From Granulosicoccus sp964594905 (GTDB lineage: Bacteria > Pseudomonadota > Gammaproteobacteria > Granulosicoccales > Granulosicoccaceae), in assembly GCA_964594905.1 (NCBI GenBank), contig CAZQOI010000001.1:98964-162963 (forward strand): DNA of 64,000 nucleotides. The letters are read 5' to 3'. The notes beneath the pieces are model-generated. The model had not been told where the DNA came from. It saw only the letters and a program-made list of their open reading frames with translations, and searched no databases. Of the stretch, positions 23,601 through 31,970 are shown piece by piece. The translations under genes and the position numbers were made by a program. Each line of letters begins with the position of its first letter. Within the stretch, counting starts at the first letter, position 1.

Positions 23601-26326
23601 TCCGCGAGCAAGGTTTCCTGGCGGAGTCCAAACAAGGCCGTACGTGTAATTGCTCTAAGCGTACCCTTATTTATTCCATCTTCGTAGTAGTGGTATCGAA
23701 GCGTTTGACCATCGGGCAGTGTTTTCTGGTCAAGCTTTCCCGATACCGTGTAAGCGTATGTTGTCGTAAAAGCCTTGTCGTCGATTTCTCGGGTGTGTTC
23801 GGTCAGTTGTCCATCCTTGTCGTAGCTGTATCGTTCAGCGCCTTCCGGGTAGTCGATTGTTGTCAGCAAACCGTTGGCTTCGCTATAGTCATACGACGTG
23901 ATGCCGTCATTGTTCTGTTGCCAAATCAATCGTGACGCAGCATCCCAGCGATATTGAGTCTCACTACGATCAGCGGCAATTTTCTGAACCCGATTGCCTG
24001 CCGAGTCATAGGTGTAACGAACCAACCCGGTATCAGGGCTATGGTGGATAACGATTCGCCCGAAATCATCCTTGAGATAGCGCGTGGTATTTAAGCGAGC
24101 ATCGGTTCGTCCGGTATCTTGCCCCTTGTTGTCGTAGTGAGCTTGAACGCGCGTGCCAAACGAGTCCTCGATACTCAGCAATTCACCGAATACCCCGTAG
24201 CTCAGGTTTTGTGTGGTGGACGAATGTTGAATGGTCTGCGGTCGACCGTTCTCGTCGAGCTCGAAGGTTGCCGTCTGATCAAACAGCTCGCCAGATGTTG
24301 GATTGGCTTGAGATGTTGTTTCAGACTGTAAGCGTCCAGCAGCATCGTAGACGATCTGCAGGGATCGAAAGATATCGCCATTCATGGCGAAGTCGGTTTT
24401 GTTTATCAGTCGGCTCTCCGAATCTCGAAGCAGACTGGTAATACGACCTAGATCATCTTCTACCTCGGCAAGTCGCCCCGCCGAATCGTATCGTAGGCTT
24501 GAGGTTTTCCCATCGGGCGTGGTCAGGCTGACAAGTTTTCCCTCGGCGTTATATTGATACTGGATTTCCCGGCCGCGACTGGCGATGCGGAGAATATTGC
24601 CGTCGTTGTCATAAGCGATACGTAAAGGGCTTTCGGTACCGGTTTGAAAAACAGTGGCTTGACCACGTTCGTTAAATTCAGACAGTGATGTGGTGATTCC
24701 CGATGGGCGAGTCACGCTCTGCAATCTGTGCAAGGCATCGTGTGAGAATCGTGTGACGTCATCAACATCGGTTCTTGGGCCATCGATAGCAAGCAGTCTT
24801 CCATCTTCATACTCGAAAGTCGTTGTTCGTTCGATGGCATCAAATTCTGAAGCATTCAGATCGAGCGGTGAAAATCCGCGCTCGGTTACTGACGTTGGTG
24901 CTCCGTCCGCGTTGTAAGTAAATTCGGTGATATGTTCGCCTGCGGGGTTGACACTCGGCCGTGCTATCAGTGTTGGTTGCGCGCTGTCTTGATCATAGGC
25001 GTATCGGTTTGCAATTCTTGCGACGCCGGTAGCTGTGCGCTGTGTTTTGGAGATAATGCGTCTCGCATCATCATATTCGTAGTCAATCCTTGCGGAGCTT
25101 TGATTTATAACACTGACAAGATCGAATCGATCGTTGTATTCGTAGCGCATCCCTGTCACCGGGCAGGTCGCGCATCCGGGTCCTTCGCTTGATAGGAGAA
25201 GTGTCTCGTCTTGGCTCAACAAAGCCTGCCACGTATAGGTGCTGACCTCTCCAAGACTATTGGTCACTCTTGTGGTGCCGATATCTTGTTCATCAACGGG
25301 AACGTCGTAGTCGATTGTTATCCGCTCCACACCATCTGCATGTTCTGAACTGATAGCCCGTCCATCAGCGTTATAGCTCCAGGTAGCAAAGCGATGGCGA
25401 TTTCGATCTGTTATCCCAGTCAGGTGATTCGGGTAGGCGTCGTCTTCGTAGTGAAATTGCTTCTCTGTGCCATCGGTATAGCGGACGCGACTGAGATTCA
25501 ATTGGCTGTCATAGTCGTACTCCAGAGCGCTTCCATCAGGCAGTATCAGACGAGCAAGATGACCGGGCGATTCCTGAAACTGCGATTGCTCGTAATGCGT
25601 TAGACCGCCATGGCCGTTTGTGTATTCAAAGCGCAGTACTCGGTTAGCATGATCGGTAATGCTGATGACACGTTTGTGTCGATAGTGAAGTGTTAGGAAC
25701 TCATGACCTGGAAAATCAATCTTGATCAAGTAAGAGCCGTGGAATGTCAGACGGCGCCCATCGGGCATTACCCAAAGATAGCGTTCGCCTTGCTCGACGA
25801 TATAACCATCTGAAGGTCTTGCTCCGTGAAAGGTTATCGCACTTGAATTGGCGGTATCCCGTGTTTGAAATTGCAGTAAGCGGCCATCCCCCTGAACAAT
25901 CTCGTAGCCAGATACTTGTCCGCTATCAGAGTTTATGATGCGTTTAAGGTTAGCTGAAAAGGTCGTTGTCCAACCACGACCAAAACCGAAATTAAAATCT
26001 GTGTTGCGACTGTTGTAGTGTCGATGAAATGAAAGCCTGGAATTAGCGAGCTTAAAATCAGTTTCACGTTGGTATTTGTTACCGGTGATAAGACTGATTG
26101 GGTTTCCGATACTCGTATTTGGTCTTGCTCGTACCACAGTTGTGGTTGCATCAGGTTCTGCTTGGCCTGAGCAGTTGTTATCGGCACCTAAGGTACAGGC
26201 AGATGCTGTGTGCATCACGCCCATGCTCATCAAACTCAGTAAAATCAAAATGATATATCTGACAAACGATGCGCTTTGAGCTTGCACGGCTTGGATCAGA
26301 GAATATATTGTCGAACTACCTGGCAT
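20654..26326 (-). CDS. Rhs/YD-repeat polymorphic toxin
   Basis: This is a 1890-residue secreted or surface protein. Residues ~20-44 form a hydrophobic export signal ending TASAC. A DUF6531-like entry (GNPISLITGNKYQRETDF) follows at ~73. A long series of YD repeats (forms such as YDSAGRL, YNAEGKLVSL and YDNAGNRLQSRSS) builds the Rhs cocoon, which closes near residue 1240 with the core-end signature GRYLTSDPIGLQGG through VLGLD. The polymorphic C-terminal region is unusually long, ~650 residues. It has a Cys-containing spacer, an Ala-rich hydrophobic segment (about 1560-1625) and a final ~124-residue RNase A-like toxin domain. No PAAR or VgrG is encoded in the window, so Type VI delivery is not supported locally. 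Four candidate immunity genes follow on the same strand. Confidence 0.92.
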   Translation of the reverse strand: MPGSSTIYSLIQAVQAQSASFVRYIILILLSLMSMGVMHTASACTLGADNNCSGQAEPDATTTVVRARPNTSIGNPISLITGNKYQRETDFKLANSRLSFHRHYNSRNTDFNFGFGRGWTTTFSANLKRIINSDSGQVSGYEIVQGDGRLLQFQTRDTANSSAITFHGARPSDGYIVEQGERYLWVMPDGRRLTFHGSYLIKIDFPGHEFLTLHYRHKRVISITDHANRVLRFEYTNGHGGLTHYEQSQFQESPGHLARLILPDGSALEYDYDSQLNLSRVRYTDGTEKQFHYEDDAYPNHLTGITDRNRHRFATWSYNADGRAISSEHADGVERITIDYDVPVDEQDIGTTRVTNSLGEVSTYTWQALLSQDETLLLSSEGPGCATCPVTGMRYEYNDRFDLVSVINQSSARIDYEYDDARRIISKTQRTATGVARIANRYAYDQDSAQPTLIARPSVNPAGEHITEFTYNADGAPTSVTERGFSPLDLNASEFDAIERTTTFEYEDGRLLAIDGPRTDVDDVTRFSHDALHRLQSVTRPSGITTSLSEFNERGQATVFQTGTESPLRIAYDNDGNILRIASRGREIQYQYNAEGKLVSLTTPDGKTSSLRYDSAGRLAEVEDDLGRITSLLRDSESRLINKTDFAMNGDIFRSLQIVYDAAGRLQSETTSQANPTSGELFDQTATFELDENGRPQTIQHSSTTQNLSYGVFGELLSIEDSFGTRVQAHYDNKGQDTGRTDARLNTTRYLKDDFGRIVIHHSPDTGLVRYTYDSAGNRVQKIAADRSETQYRWDAASRLIWQQNNDGITSYDYSEANGLLTTIDYPEGAERYSYDKDGQLTEHTREIDDKAFTTTYAYTVSGKLDQKTLPDGQTLRYHYYEDGINKGTLRAITRTALFGLRQETLLAEIDIDSRDGSSGYLSHNGIRTERRFSPDGRVTDINIDPALKLSYRYDNYGRIVGINENSIEQQFSYDRGRLASVSSPSGDYQYSYDNAGNRLQSRSSHGNEVNSTEFHYPLPGDGNRLLLSTDHNSGISAEQQFNEAGSPEVTISGLRYEYNAEQRPLRVFSDDTLVAEYTYNSFGQRIRKVSYDQGQRRVTYFLYDGHTLTAEIDGETDVMRQSVFLNHQPVVQLDNGTPYAIHGDHLGTPRLITNDDQSIVWKADYSPTGAASLDVAEISFNHRRPGQYHDTETGTLYNYLRDYDPATGRYLTSDPIGLQGGMNTYAYADNDLLGSADVLGLDVISGSALMGQQSRAGSLNPSSLNSNTGFGVSNPSDVSVPNPADNDAIENEQLVQQFNVVVFDDCSDVIGDAIDIEGTGTALLIRQNLTNINYHVSHDPEGVLDYEININTYHDGFSNTQIELSGEQIVELHEGTSQFPTSRDHLFILTIAEGTTCEEIANTVRRTVGNLLTESDLNALYASLPLDDNCTMTSAALLDLTPLFEEMLVRFQTNMMTDQRVVDANLAFIDATYALEQHLLLHGENPCAYLPGLDTYDQGPCDERRALEAEVTRSYQVLLDTVGNVHEEMVGAGNLPPYAVQQIANDAVNQNFYFLAQVSQVLLVGAAIEAVAARLLSAAVMSTPIGRALAARISQAGAATGVAISTLAGRVAAAASVRINAALMLRYRNYQSFADLDYVAVRRLQLRLGNDGLQRIDNQLTSLQSNGVRLTNSGDDIVLTGSNGARVGVVRNGQVLPDNFVRTQRDQNGNIILRDGEIAQGQPYNGYQLVSYRENGQEVLGYRRVPSTDGIDNQFVDRLTSHPNSHTLDRHGPDVSDEALIRRANERIAPDGSISPGNNPPHMSSRFDSPHQLETALRNTAPDTDAFLNGIPNPNNPNRMTVTHQLPPGITYGSGVPRGGSNLVPLTSVTVRYERINGVWKVVTMFPSP
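20657..21028 (-). other. RNase A-like toxin domain at the Rhs C-terminus
   Basis: The last 124 residues (about 1767-1890) show the pattern of the bacterial RNase A-like domain known from CdiA-CT toxins. The order is HTLDRHGPDVSDEALIRR, then MSSRFDSPHQLETAL, DAFLNG, YGSGVPRGGSN, a V-T-V-R-Y strand and a final KVVTMFP. From family knowledge, catalysis uses the N-terminal His, an Arg downstream of it, and a Thr-x-aromatic pair in the last strand. Here those are the His of HTLDRH, RR in ALIRR and T-M-F. The aromatic is Phe where the characterised Yersinia toxin, as I recall, has Tyr. Predicted to cleave RNA in a target cell. Confidence 0.75.
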
Positions 26327-26544
26327 CCCTGTTTGGTTTTGGTGGCACGTCCTTGTGACGCCAAGTGAGATTACGGGACTCGGCTGAGTGTTGCTAGTGG
26401 TTGTGAGTTAATGGATGAACCGTGTCTCAATCAAAATTGAGCTCAGTTTCTATACCCTTAAAACTTACTACCTCGTCGCACAAAAGTAGTGACGGGGTCG
26501 AGGCGTGTGCAATGACTAACGAGATTCACAGTTTTAAAGCACGT

Positions 26545-26570
26545 CGAGTTAGCTACTGAAAAGTAACTCG
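26545..26570. repeat. Inverted repeat 3' of the DMT transporter gene
   Basis: CGAGTTA (26545-26551) and TAACTCG (26564-26570) are perfect complements around a 12-nt loop, 3 bases past the stop of the minus-strand transporter gene. It could be a terminator, but only a short T/A-rich stretch follows it. The rest of the 246-base stretch between the Rhs start and this gene (26327-26572) shows no gene that I can support. Confidence 0.4.
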
Positions 26571-26572
26571 TG

Positions 26573-27472
26573 TCAGAGAATATTTGACTTAGGTGCTACG
26601 TCTTTGTTTACTCTGTTGGCTAGCTGCTCGCGGTAAGCTACGTAGAGTCCACTGCCAATAACGAATGTTGCACCGAGTAGCGTTGTTGTCCCTGGCATAT
26701 GGTGCCAGACAATAAGATCAAACATGATAGCCCAGAGCAAAGCAGTGTATTCAAACGGTGCGATAAACGAGGCTTCACCGTGTGCGAATGCGCTGGTCAT
26801 CGCAAAATGTCCGCAGCCGGCTAGCACCGTTGCTAGCAATAGGATGGTGATTTGGGCTGTGTCTAATGGCACCCAAAACCAGGGTAGAAAAATAAGAGCG
26901 AGAATGCCTACGCCAAGGTTGTAGCTGATAACCAATGAAGGTGTCGATTCGGTGCTCGATAGGTAGCGTCCACTGACAAACAGTACTGCATAACTGCTAC
27001 TTGATAACAGCACAAGTGCGTACCCAATCCATTGCCCACCACCTTGAGGCTGCACAACGATAAGGACACCAATATAACCAATAACAATGGATGCCCAACG
27101 GTGTGGACCGACCCGTTCACCCAGGAACACCATGGACAGAAAACTGATTACGAAGATTGAGGAGAAAAAAACCACAACCCCGTCAGTCAGAGGTACATAT
27201 TTGAGACCAAGAAAAAAAGTGAACGGTGCAATAAATCCGAACAAACCGCGCAGTAACTGAGCGATAGGGCGGGTTGGTATGATCTCTTGGCCACGCCCTC
27301 GAATTTGATAGAGCCCCACCATGAAGAAAACGATGATGACGCTGCGCACGGCGAGGATTTGCATAACCTCTACCTGATGAGTGACCAACCACTTAACCGT
27401 TGCATCCATCGTTGCTAGCAGTGCGATGGCGATAACCATCAGCACAGCGCCACGAAGGTTGTTGGTTGGCAT
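26573..27472 (-). CDS. DMT-superfamily (EamA) inner-membrane transporter
   Basis: This 299-residue protein has about ten hydrophobic segments in two homologous halves, as in EamA-domain drug/metabolite transporters. The first half contains AIALLATMDATVKWLV and the FGFIAPFTFFLGLKYVPLTDGVVVF region. The second half has the repeat PFEYTALLWAIMFDLIVWHH ending in FVIGSGLYVAYRE. This last block closely resembles the RhaT/S-adenosylmethionine-uptake-like subgroup, but the substrate is not predictable. It begins 16 bases after the ccmI stop on the same strand and is probably co-transcribed with it. Confidence 0.85.
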   Translation of the reverse strand: MPTNNLRGAVLMVIAIALLATMDATVKWLVTHQVEVMQILAVRSVIIVFFMVGLYQIRGRGQEIIPTRPIAQLLRGLFGFIAPFTFFLGLKYVPLTDGVVVFFSSIFVISFLSMVFLGERVGPHRWASIVIGYIGVLIVVQPQGGGQWIGYALVLLSSSSYAVLFVSGRYLSSTESTPSLVISYNLGVGILALIFLPWFWVPLDTAQITILLLATVLAGCGHFAMTSAFAHGEASFIAPFEYTALLWAIMFDLIVWHHMPGTTTLLGATFVIGSGLYVAYREQLANRVNKDVAPKSNIL

Positions 27473-27488
27473 AGGTGCTTACACAGCT

Positions 27489-28700
27489 CTAGGGCGTTTT
27501 TTCATCGATGACAAGGCTTGTTGTTGCCCGCTTGTCAGAAACCTTAAGCGATACTTCAGCAAACCAGTCGCCGGGTTCAGCAATTGCATTTCCCGATGCT
27601 GACACGCGAGCACCCACGACGACATCGGGAAAATTGGCCAGCGTCATATTCGGGATCATTGCCATGCTCTCATCAAGCGTGATTGTGATTGGCAGCTCGT
27701 TGACGGTGTGGCGCGCAACGGCAAGTGGCATTGGCGGCCCGGATTGGGCACGGGCGAAAATAAATACCGTGTCGGTATCTGTGACCGCAGATTTTGCTTC
27801 CTCTGATATATCGACACTCACTTGAATGCTGACAGTCTCAACTGTAATTCCCAAGGCCTGTTCTGAGGTGAGCCGCATTTGGCGAATAGTCGCGAGCGCT
27901 TCCTGATTGCCCACTACCAAATTACTCAGGCGGTCAAACTGTTCAATGGCTTCGGCATGATCCCCGACTTGCTGGGCGCCTATTGCCAGTAACCACACTG
28001 ATTGCTGGTGATATTCATCGATCGCGAGTGCGTCGCTGACTAGCTCAAGCGGTCGTCCTGATAGATCACCACCTTTTTGCATGGCGATGGCCTCCGCAAG
28101 GCTTGCTATGGTGTCGGTATGTTGATCGTCGAGTGCGACCGCTCGTTCCAGCGCATTGATTGCTCCATCAAAATTTGACGTGGTCAGGTAGGTCCTACCT
28201 AGCAATCGCCAGCCTTCTACATCATCAGGGGTTTCGAGAAGCCGCGATTCGAGTCTAGGTAACAATTCCTCAAGATTAGGTGCTTGTGAAACGCCGGGCT
28301 CTGTTCCTTGGTTGCTGTTGGCAACAACGGTGTTTGGGGTGATATTTATCGCTTCAGGAGTGCCTAGATACAGATACATTGCGCCTGCACTGATAGGCAG
28401 GAATATGGCCGCGAAGATCAGTGCGGCAACACTTCCATCACGCTCTTGTTTGTGATCGCTGGCACCAGCCAGTTCTGCGGCAAGTGCGGTTTCCAGTTGT
28501 TGTCTTTCTTGAGCGTAGGCCTCCGCATTTACTGCATCGCTGGCCTTCGCTGCGTCCAGGGTGGCGAGTTTTTCACGCGCGATACGAATATTGGTCTCAG
28601 TTTGATCTGATTCGGTGTTGCCATTGCGGCTGACACTGAGGACAAGCCAGCCGAGACAGATGACCACTAGGATCGCGGCGGATATAAAGAACAGAGCCAT
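27489..28700 (-). CDS. ccmI: c-type cytochrome biogenesis protein CcmI
   Basis: This 403-residue membrane protein has two transmembrane segments near the N-terminus (about 4-23 and 90-112) separated by a cytoplasmic coiled segment (IRIAREKLATLDAAKA, EAYAQERQQLETALAAEL). A periplasmic TPR-containing region (GWRLLGRTYLTTSNFDGAINALERAVALD) follows, then a C-terminal beta domain. This is the CcmI architecture, which hands apocytochrome c to the CcmF/CcmH haem lyase. No other ccm gene is in the window, so it is separated from the usual ccmABCDEFGH operon. It lies between the FHA gene (65 bases upstream) and a DMT transporter. Confidence 0.85.
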   Translation of the reverse strand: MALFFISAAILVVICLGWLVLSVSRNGNTESDQTETNIRIAREKLATLDAAKASDAVNAEAYAQERQQLETALAAELAGASDHKQERDGSVAALIFAAIFLPISAGAMYLYLGTPEAINITPNTVVANSNQGTEPGVSQAPNLEELLPRLESRLLETPDDVEGWRLLGRTYLTTSNFDGAINALERAVALDDQHTDTIASLAEAIAMQKGGDLSGRPLELVSDALAIDEYHQQSVWLLAIGAQQVGDHAEAIEQFDRLSNLVVGNQEALATIRQMRLTSEQALGITVETVSIQVSVDISEEAKSAVTDTDTVFIFARAQSGPPMPLAVARHTVNELPITITLDESMAMIPNMTLANFPDVVVGARVSASGNAIAEPGDWFAEVSLKVSDKRATTSLVIDEKTP

Positions 28701-28765
28701 GCAGGGAAATATCGTTGACAGTCTAAGCAGTATACGAGATCAATGGGTACTTGATATTGACAATG

Positions 28766-29827
28766 TCAATGTAAGTATAAATAAGCCGCAATCATGGCAG
28801 CGAGCCCACCAAAGGCGACCGTTAGCTTCATCATTCTAGTTTGCCATTTTGGCGGACGTGATCGCGAGTCCCTCCAGCCTACCGGTGTCATGTCAGATGT
28901 GTCGAAGGTCTGATTGTCTGTTGGCTGCAGCCTGTGCTCCGGCGCTACCTCGGGTGCCGGAGGCGCTTCTGAAAATTCGCGTGGGCATACAAATAGACAT
29001 TCGATTTCACCTATGCGTATTACATCGCCACTGGTAATCGTCTGGTGTTCGATAGGCAGCCCGTTAACCAAAATACCATTTAAGGTACCCCTGTCGGTCA
29101 ACGTCCATGTTCCTGCGTTCACTGCCAGCGTGGCGTGACGTTCAGCAATCGACGGATGATCTATGGACACGTCCTGATTAAAAGCTGAGCCGATGGTCCA
29201 GTCTGTCTGGCGAGTGTTCAGTGGAATTCGTACTCCTGTGGTCGCTGCACCTCGAATAATAAAAGTGGGTTGGTGAATCGAATCAATAATCGAATTACCG
29301 GAATCCTTATCCTCGTCGTGGCCGTCAAGTTCTTCCGTATCAGGAGAGACGCTTGCTGGTTTGCTAAGATTTTTGGACGAAAGGTTTGATCTATCGCGTT
29401 TCAGAAAAGCCTCGTCCACAAGACGTACCTCGGATTTGATCAGTTCCTCGCTTTCTCGTTCATGAGGGTTTGCCACAACAGTATCTTTTTCGCTGTTTGG
29501 TAAACGCAGGTGTAAGGCACTTTCGGGCAGCATCAGTTCATATTCGATTTCATCAAAAATGATGATGTCACCGTGTTGCAGTAGTAGCTTATTGACAGCT
29601 TCCTTGCCGTTGACGAGAGTTCCGTTCAGTGAGCCAAGGTCGAACAGGACTATACTTTCCTGCTCTACAGTGATTCGAGCATGTTTACGCGACAGTCCTG
29701 GCTCGTCGTCGAGCATGATATTGCAATCATCGCTGCGACCAACTAGTGAGTGACCGTCCTTGAGCTCATGAATTCGTCCATCGAACACCCGTCGAAGATA
29801 AGGGTGTTGCGAAGGCTTTTCACTCAT
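28766..29827 (-). CDS. Membrane-anchored protein with two FHA domains
   Basis: This 353-residue protein carries two forkhead-associated phosphothreonine-binding domains. FHA1 (about 20-100) has LVGRSDDCNIML, LSRKHARI and SLNGTLVNG. FHA2 (about 200-275) has WTIGSAFNQDVSIDHPSI, ERHATL and TLNGILVNG. Both keep the G-R/S, S/E-R-x-H and N-G residues of the phosphopeptide pocket, although FHA2 has Ser for Arg in the first motif. A disordered linker separates them, and a single C-terminal transmembrane helix (MKLTVAFGGLAAMIAAYLYL) anchors the protein with both domains on one side. No kinase is encoded nearby. Role in signalling is inferred. Confidence 0.85.
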   Translation of the reverse strand: MSEKPSQHPYLRRVFDGRIHELKDGHSLVGRSDDCNIMLDDEPGLSRKHARITVEQESIVLFDLGSLNGTLVNGKEAVNKLLLQHGDIIIFDEIEYELMLPESALHLRLPNSEKDTVVANPHERESEELIKSEVRLVDEAFLKRDRSNLSSKNLSKPASVSPDTEELDGHDEDKDSGNSIIDSIHQPTFIIRGAATTGVRIPLNTRQTDWTIGSAFNQDVSIDHPSIAERHATLAVNAGTWTLTDRGTLNGILVNGLPIEHQTITSGDVIRIGEIECLFVCPREFSEAPPAPEVAPEHRLQPTDNQTFDTSDMTPVGWRDSRSRPPKWQTRMMKLTVAFGGLAAMIAAYLYLH

Positions 29828-29909
29828 ATCATTTGGCCACTCAAAGGGATCTTGATTTCGTCAGACTAAACCATATATTGTTTTAACTGTACAGCAAGCG
29901 GACAAGTTC

Positions 29910-30599
29910 ATGGACCCCAAAACGATTCTCGATTCCTTATTGGAAAAATCTCAAGCTGCCACCAAGGCTGGTATCGAGATGGCAGAGGAAAAACAGCTGT
30001 TGCCAGCGGAGGGGCAAGAACGCGACGCCATGCTGAAAGGCCTCGGCGCCGGGGCTGTGGCGGCGGGAGCACTGGCGCTTCTACTCGGCAGTAAGGGTGG
30101 TAGACGTTTGACTACGACGGCGCTTAAAGTTGGTGGCACCGCGGCGATCGGTGGTTATGCTTACAAAGCTTTGAAGGATTGGCAGGCAAATGCTGACAAT
30201 GGCTCTGCTCGGGATCTTGGTGACCCGATTGCCGAATTGCCGTCAAATCTTGCCTCAGCACGCAGCGAGCACGTCATTAAGGCGATGATTTCGGCGGCGC
30301 GTGCGGACGGGCATATCAATGCAGAGGAGCAGGCCAGAATCAAGGATCGTTTGTCCGCGATGAGTTTAGAGAAAGATGTCGCCGATTTTCTCCTTGAGGA
30401 AATGTCTTTGCCGCATGATGTTCAACGAATCGCGGCACTTGCGGATTCTCCAGAAGCGGCAGCGGAAATGTACATCGCGTCAATGATGGTGGTTGATGCC
30501 AATGGTGAAAGTGAGAAATTATATCTGTCTGAATTGGCCACTGCTCTAAATTTGTCGGATGAACTTGTTCAGTCACTAGAAGGTTCAGTTAAATCGTGA
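29910..30599 (+). CDS. DUF533 (YebE-like) inner-membrane protein
   Basis: This 229-residue protein has the DUF533 arrangement. A short N-terminal helix (DPKTILDSLLEKSQ) comes first, then a Gly/Ala-rich hydrophobic stretch (LKGLGAGAVAAGALALLLGS) and a second one (ALKVGGTAAIGGYAYKAL). A cytoplasmic TerB-like helical domain follows, with SEHVIKAMISAARADGHINAEE and YIASMMVVDANGESEKLYL. The acidic A-R-A-D-G-H and D-A-N-G-E loops are the putative metal-binding sites of TerB-like domains. Physiological function is unknown in the family. It is divergent from the FHA gene with 82 bases between the starts. Confidence 0.85.
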   Translation: MDPKTILDSLLEKSQAATKAGIEMAEEKQLLPAEGQERDAMLKGLGAGAVAAGALALLLGSKGGRRLTTTALKVGGTAAIGGYAYKALKDWQANADNGSARDLGDPIAELPSNLASARSEHVIKAMISAARADGHINAEEQARIKDRLSAMSLEKDVADFLLEEMSLPHDVQRIAALADSPEAAAEMYIASMMVVDANGESEKLYLSELATALNLSDELVQSLEGSVKS

Positions 30600-30662
30600 A
30601 ACGCAAGAGTTGTAATTCAGAGTTCATAGTCGTGCTACCTTAATCTAATGTTAGATTTCTGA

Positions 30663-31898
30663 TTGGCGTTAAGAATTTCACTGGCGAATAGTGAACAGGT
30701 GGATGCGTTGACTTCCGAGTTTTTTAGAAATGTTCCTCAATTCTCTCAGTTCAGTGGCGTCATCGAGAACAACAATTTTTATCCAGCTCCTAACGATTGG
30801 CTAATCGTTATTGCTGATATCCGCAGTTCGACAAAGGCTGTCGCTGCTGGGAAATACAAAGACGTCAATATGATTGGCGGAGCGGTGATTTGCGCCATTC
30901 AAAACGCCACTGGGGGCAGTGATTGGCCATTTGTTTTTGGTGGAGATGGAGCAACTGTACTCATTGCTCCCGATGCAAGAGACAGCGTTGAAGCTGCTCT
31001 CGTTCGAACTAGAGCACTAGCAAAAAATGACTTTAACCTTGATCTCAGAATTGGATTTGTTCCCATAGCGGACGTTTGTGATCAGGGGGTTGAAGTATTA
31101 GTCGCTCGTTACGAAATTTCACCGGGGAATTTCCTGGCGCAATTCGGTGGCGGCGGAGTTGAGTTAGCCGATGAATTGGTCAAATCGACAGAGACATCCG
31201 AAATTTATTCTGTGTCTGAATATTCGCTACCCGGGCTACCTGATCTAACGGGCCTGTCCTGTCGATGGGAACCCTTGGAAACTCAAAAAGGGATGATTCT
31301 GTGCCTGCTCATTAAGCCACAAGACGATAATTTTCAACGCAGACAATCCATAATGTCTGAGTTTTTAGCACGGTTGTCGAACATCATAGGTTCAGAGTTT
31401 AGTCAGGCAGGTCCGATCACAAAAAAATCCCTGCGACTTATCTGGCCCCCGAAGGGGCTTGCCGCTGAAGCGAAAGCGACCCGAGGTGATCGGTCTTACC
31501 TATCTCGGCTTGTCGAACTGTATGTAGAGAGTTTCATACAGTGGATTCTTGAGTGGTTTAATCTAAGTGCCGGTGACTACAATGCACCGGTTTACCGCGA
31601 AGAATTGCAAAACAGTAGCGATCACTGCAAATTTGATGATGTATTGCGCATGGTGCTCGACTGCACACCTGAACAGGTGGAAGGTGTACATGCGTTGCTT
31701 GATTCTTTACATCAGCAAGGTGATATTGACTATGGAGTTTTCGAAACGGAGCGAGCACTAATGACCTGTCTGTTGTTTGATCTTAAATCCAGTCAACACG
31801 TACACTTTGTTGATGGGGATGATGGTGGTTTTTACTCAGCTTCTATAGGTTTAAAGGAACAAATCGCTGAACGCGACTCAATGCAGGAATCCAGTTAG
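30663..31898 (+). CDS. DUF3095 family, nucleotidyl cyclase-like protein
   Basis: This 411-residue protein matches the DUF3095 pattern: NDWLIVIADIRSSTKAVAAG followed by YKDVNMIGGAVI, then FVFGGDGATVL, LDLRIGFVPIADV, ARYEISPGNFLAQFGGGG and LTGLSCRWEPLE. The first and second motifs correspond in order to the metal-binding Asp loop and G-G-D-G turn of class III cyclases. A cyclase-like fold is therefore likely, but activity is unproven. The C-terminal ~180 residues are helical and unassigned. The start is a TTG at 30663 with no clear ribosome-binding site; no in-frame ATG fits the family start better. It lies 63 bases after the DUF533 gene on the same strand. Confidence 0.75.
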   Translation: MALRISLANSEQVDALTSEFFRNVPQFSQFSGVIENNNFYPAPNDWLIVIADIRSSTKAVAAGKYKDVNMIGGAVICAIQNATGGSDWPFVFGGDGATVLIAPDARDSVEAALVRTRALAKNDFNLDLRIGFVPIADVCDQGVEVLVARYEISPGNFLAQFGGGGVELADELVKSTETSEIYSVSEYSLPGLPDLTGLSCRWEPLETQKGMILCLLIKPQDDNFQRRQSIMSEFLARLSNIIGSEFSQAGPITKKSLRLIWPPKGLAAEAKATRGDRSYLSRLVELYVESFIQWILEWFNLSAGDYNAPVYREELQNSSDHCKFDDVLRMVLDCTPEQVEGVHALLDSLHQQGDIDYGVFETERALMTCLLFDLKSSQHVHFVDGDDGGFYSASIGLKEQIAERDSMQESS

Positions 31899-31970
31899 CA
31901 CCAACTTGATTGGTCACTACGAAGAGGGACAATACTTCAATTGGGTTTGATTTATTCTGCTAATCGTTTG

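Noticed and set aside
20654..26326. CRISPR-like or satellite repeats inside the Rhs gene
   Set aside because: The periodicity comes from degenerate YD protein repeats with variable spacing, not from identical DNA repeats.
15887..26326. Type VI secretion cluster
   Set aside because: Rhs proteins are often T6SS effectors, but no VgrG, PAAR, Hcp or Tss gene is present in the window, and the protein has a Sec-like signal.
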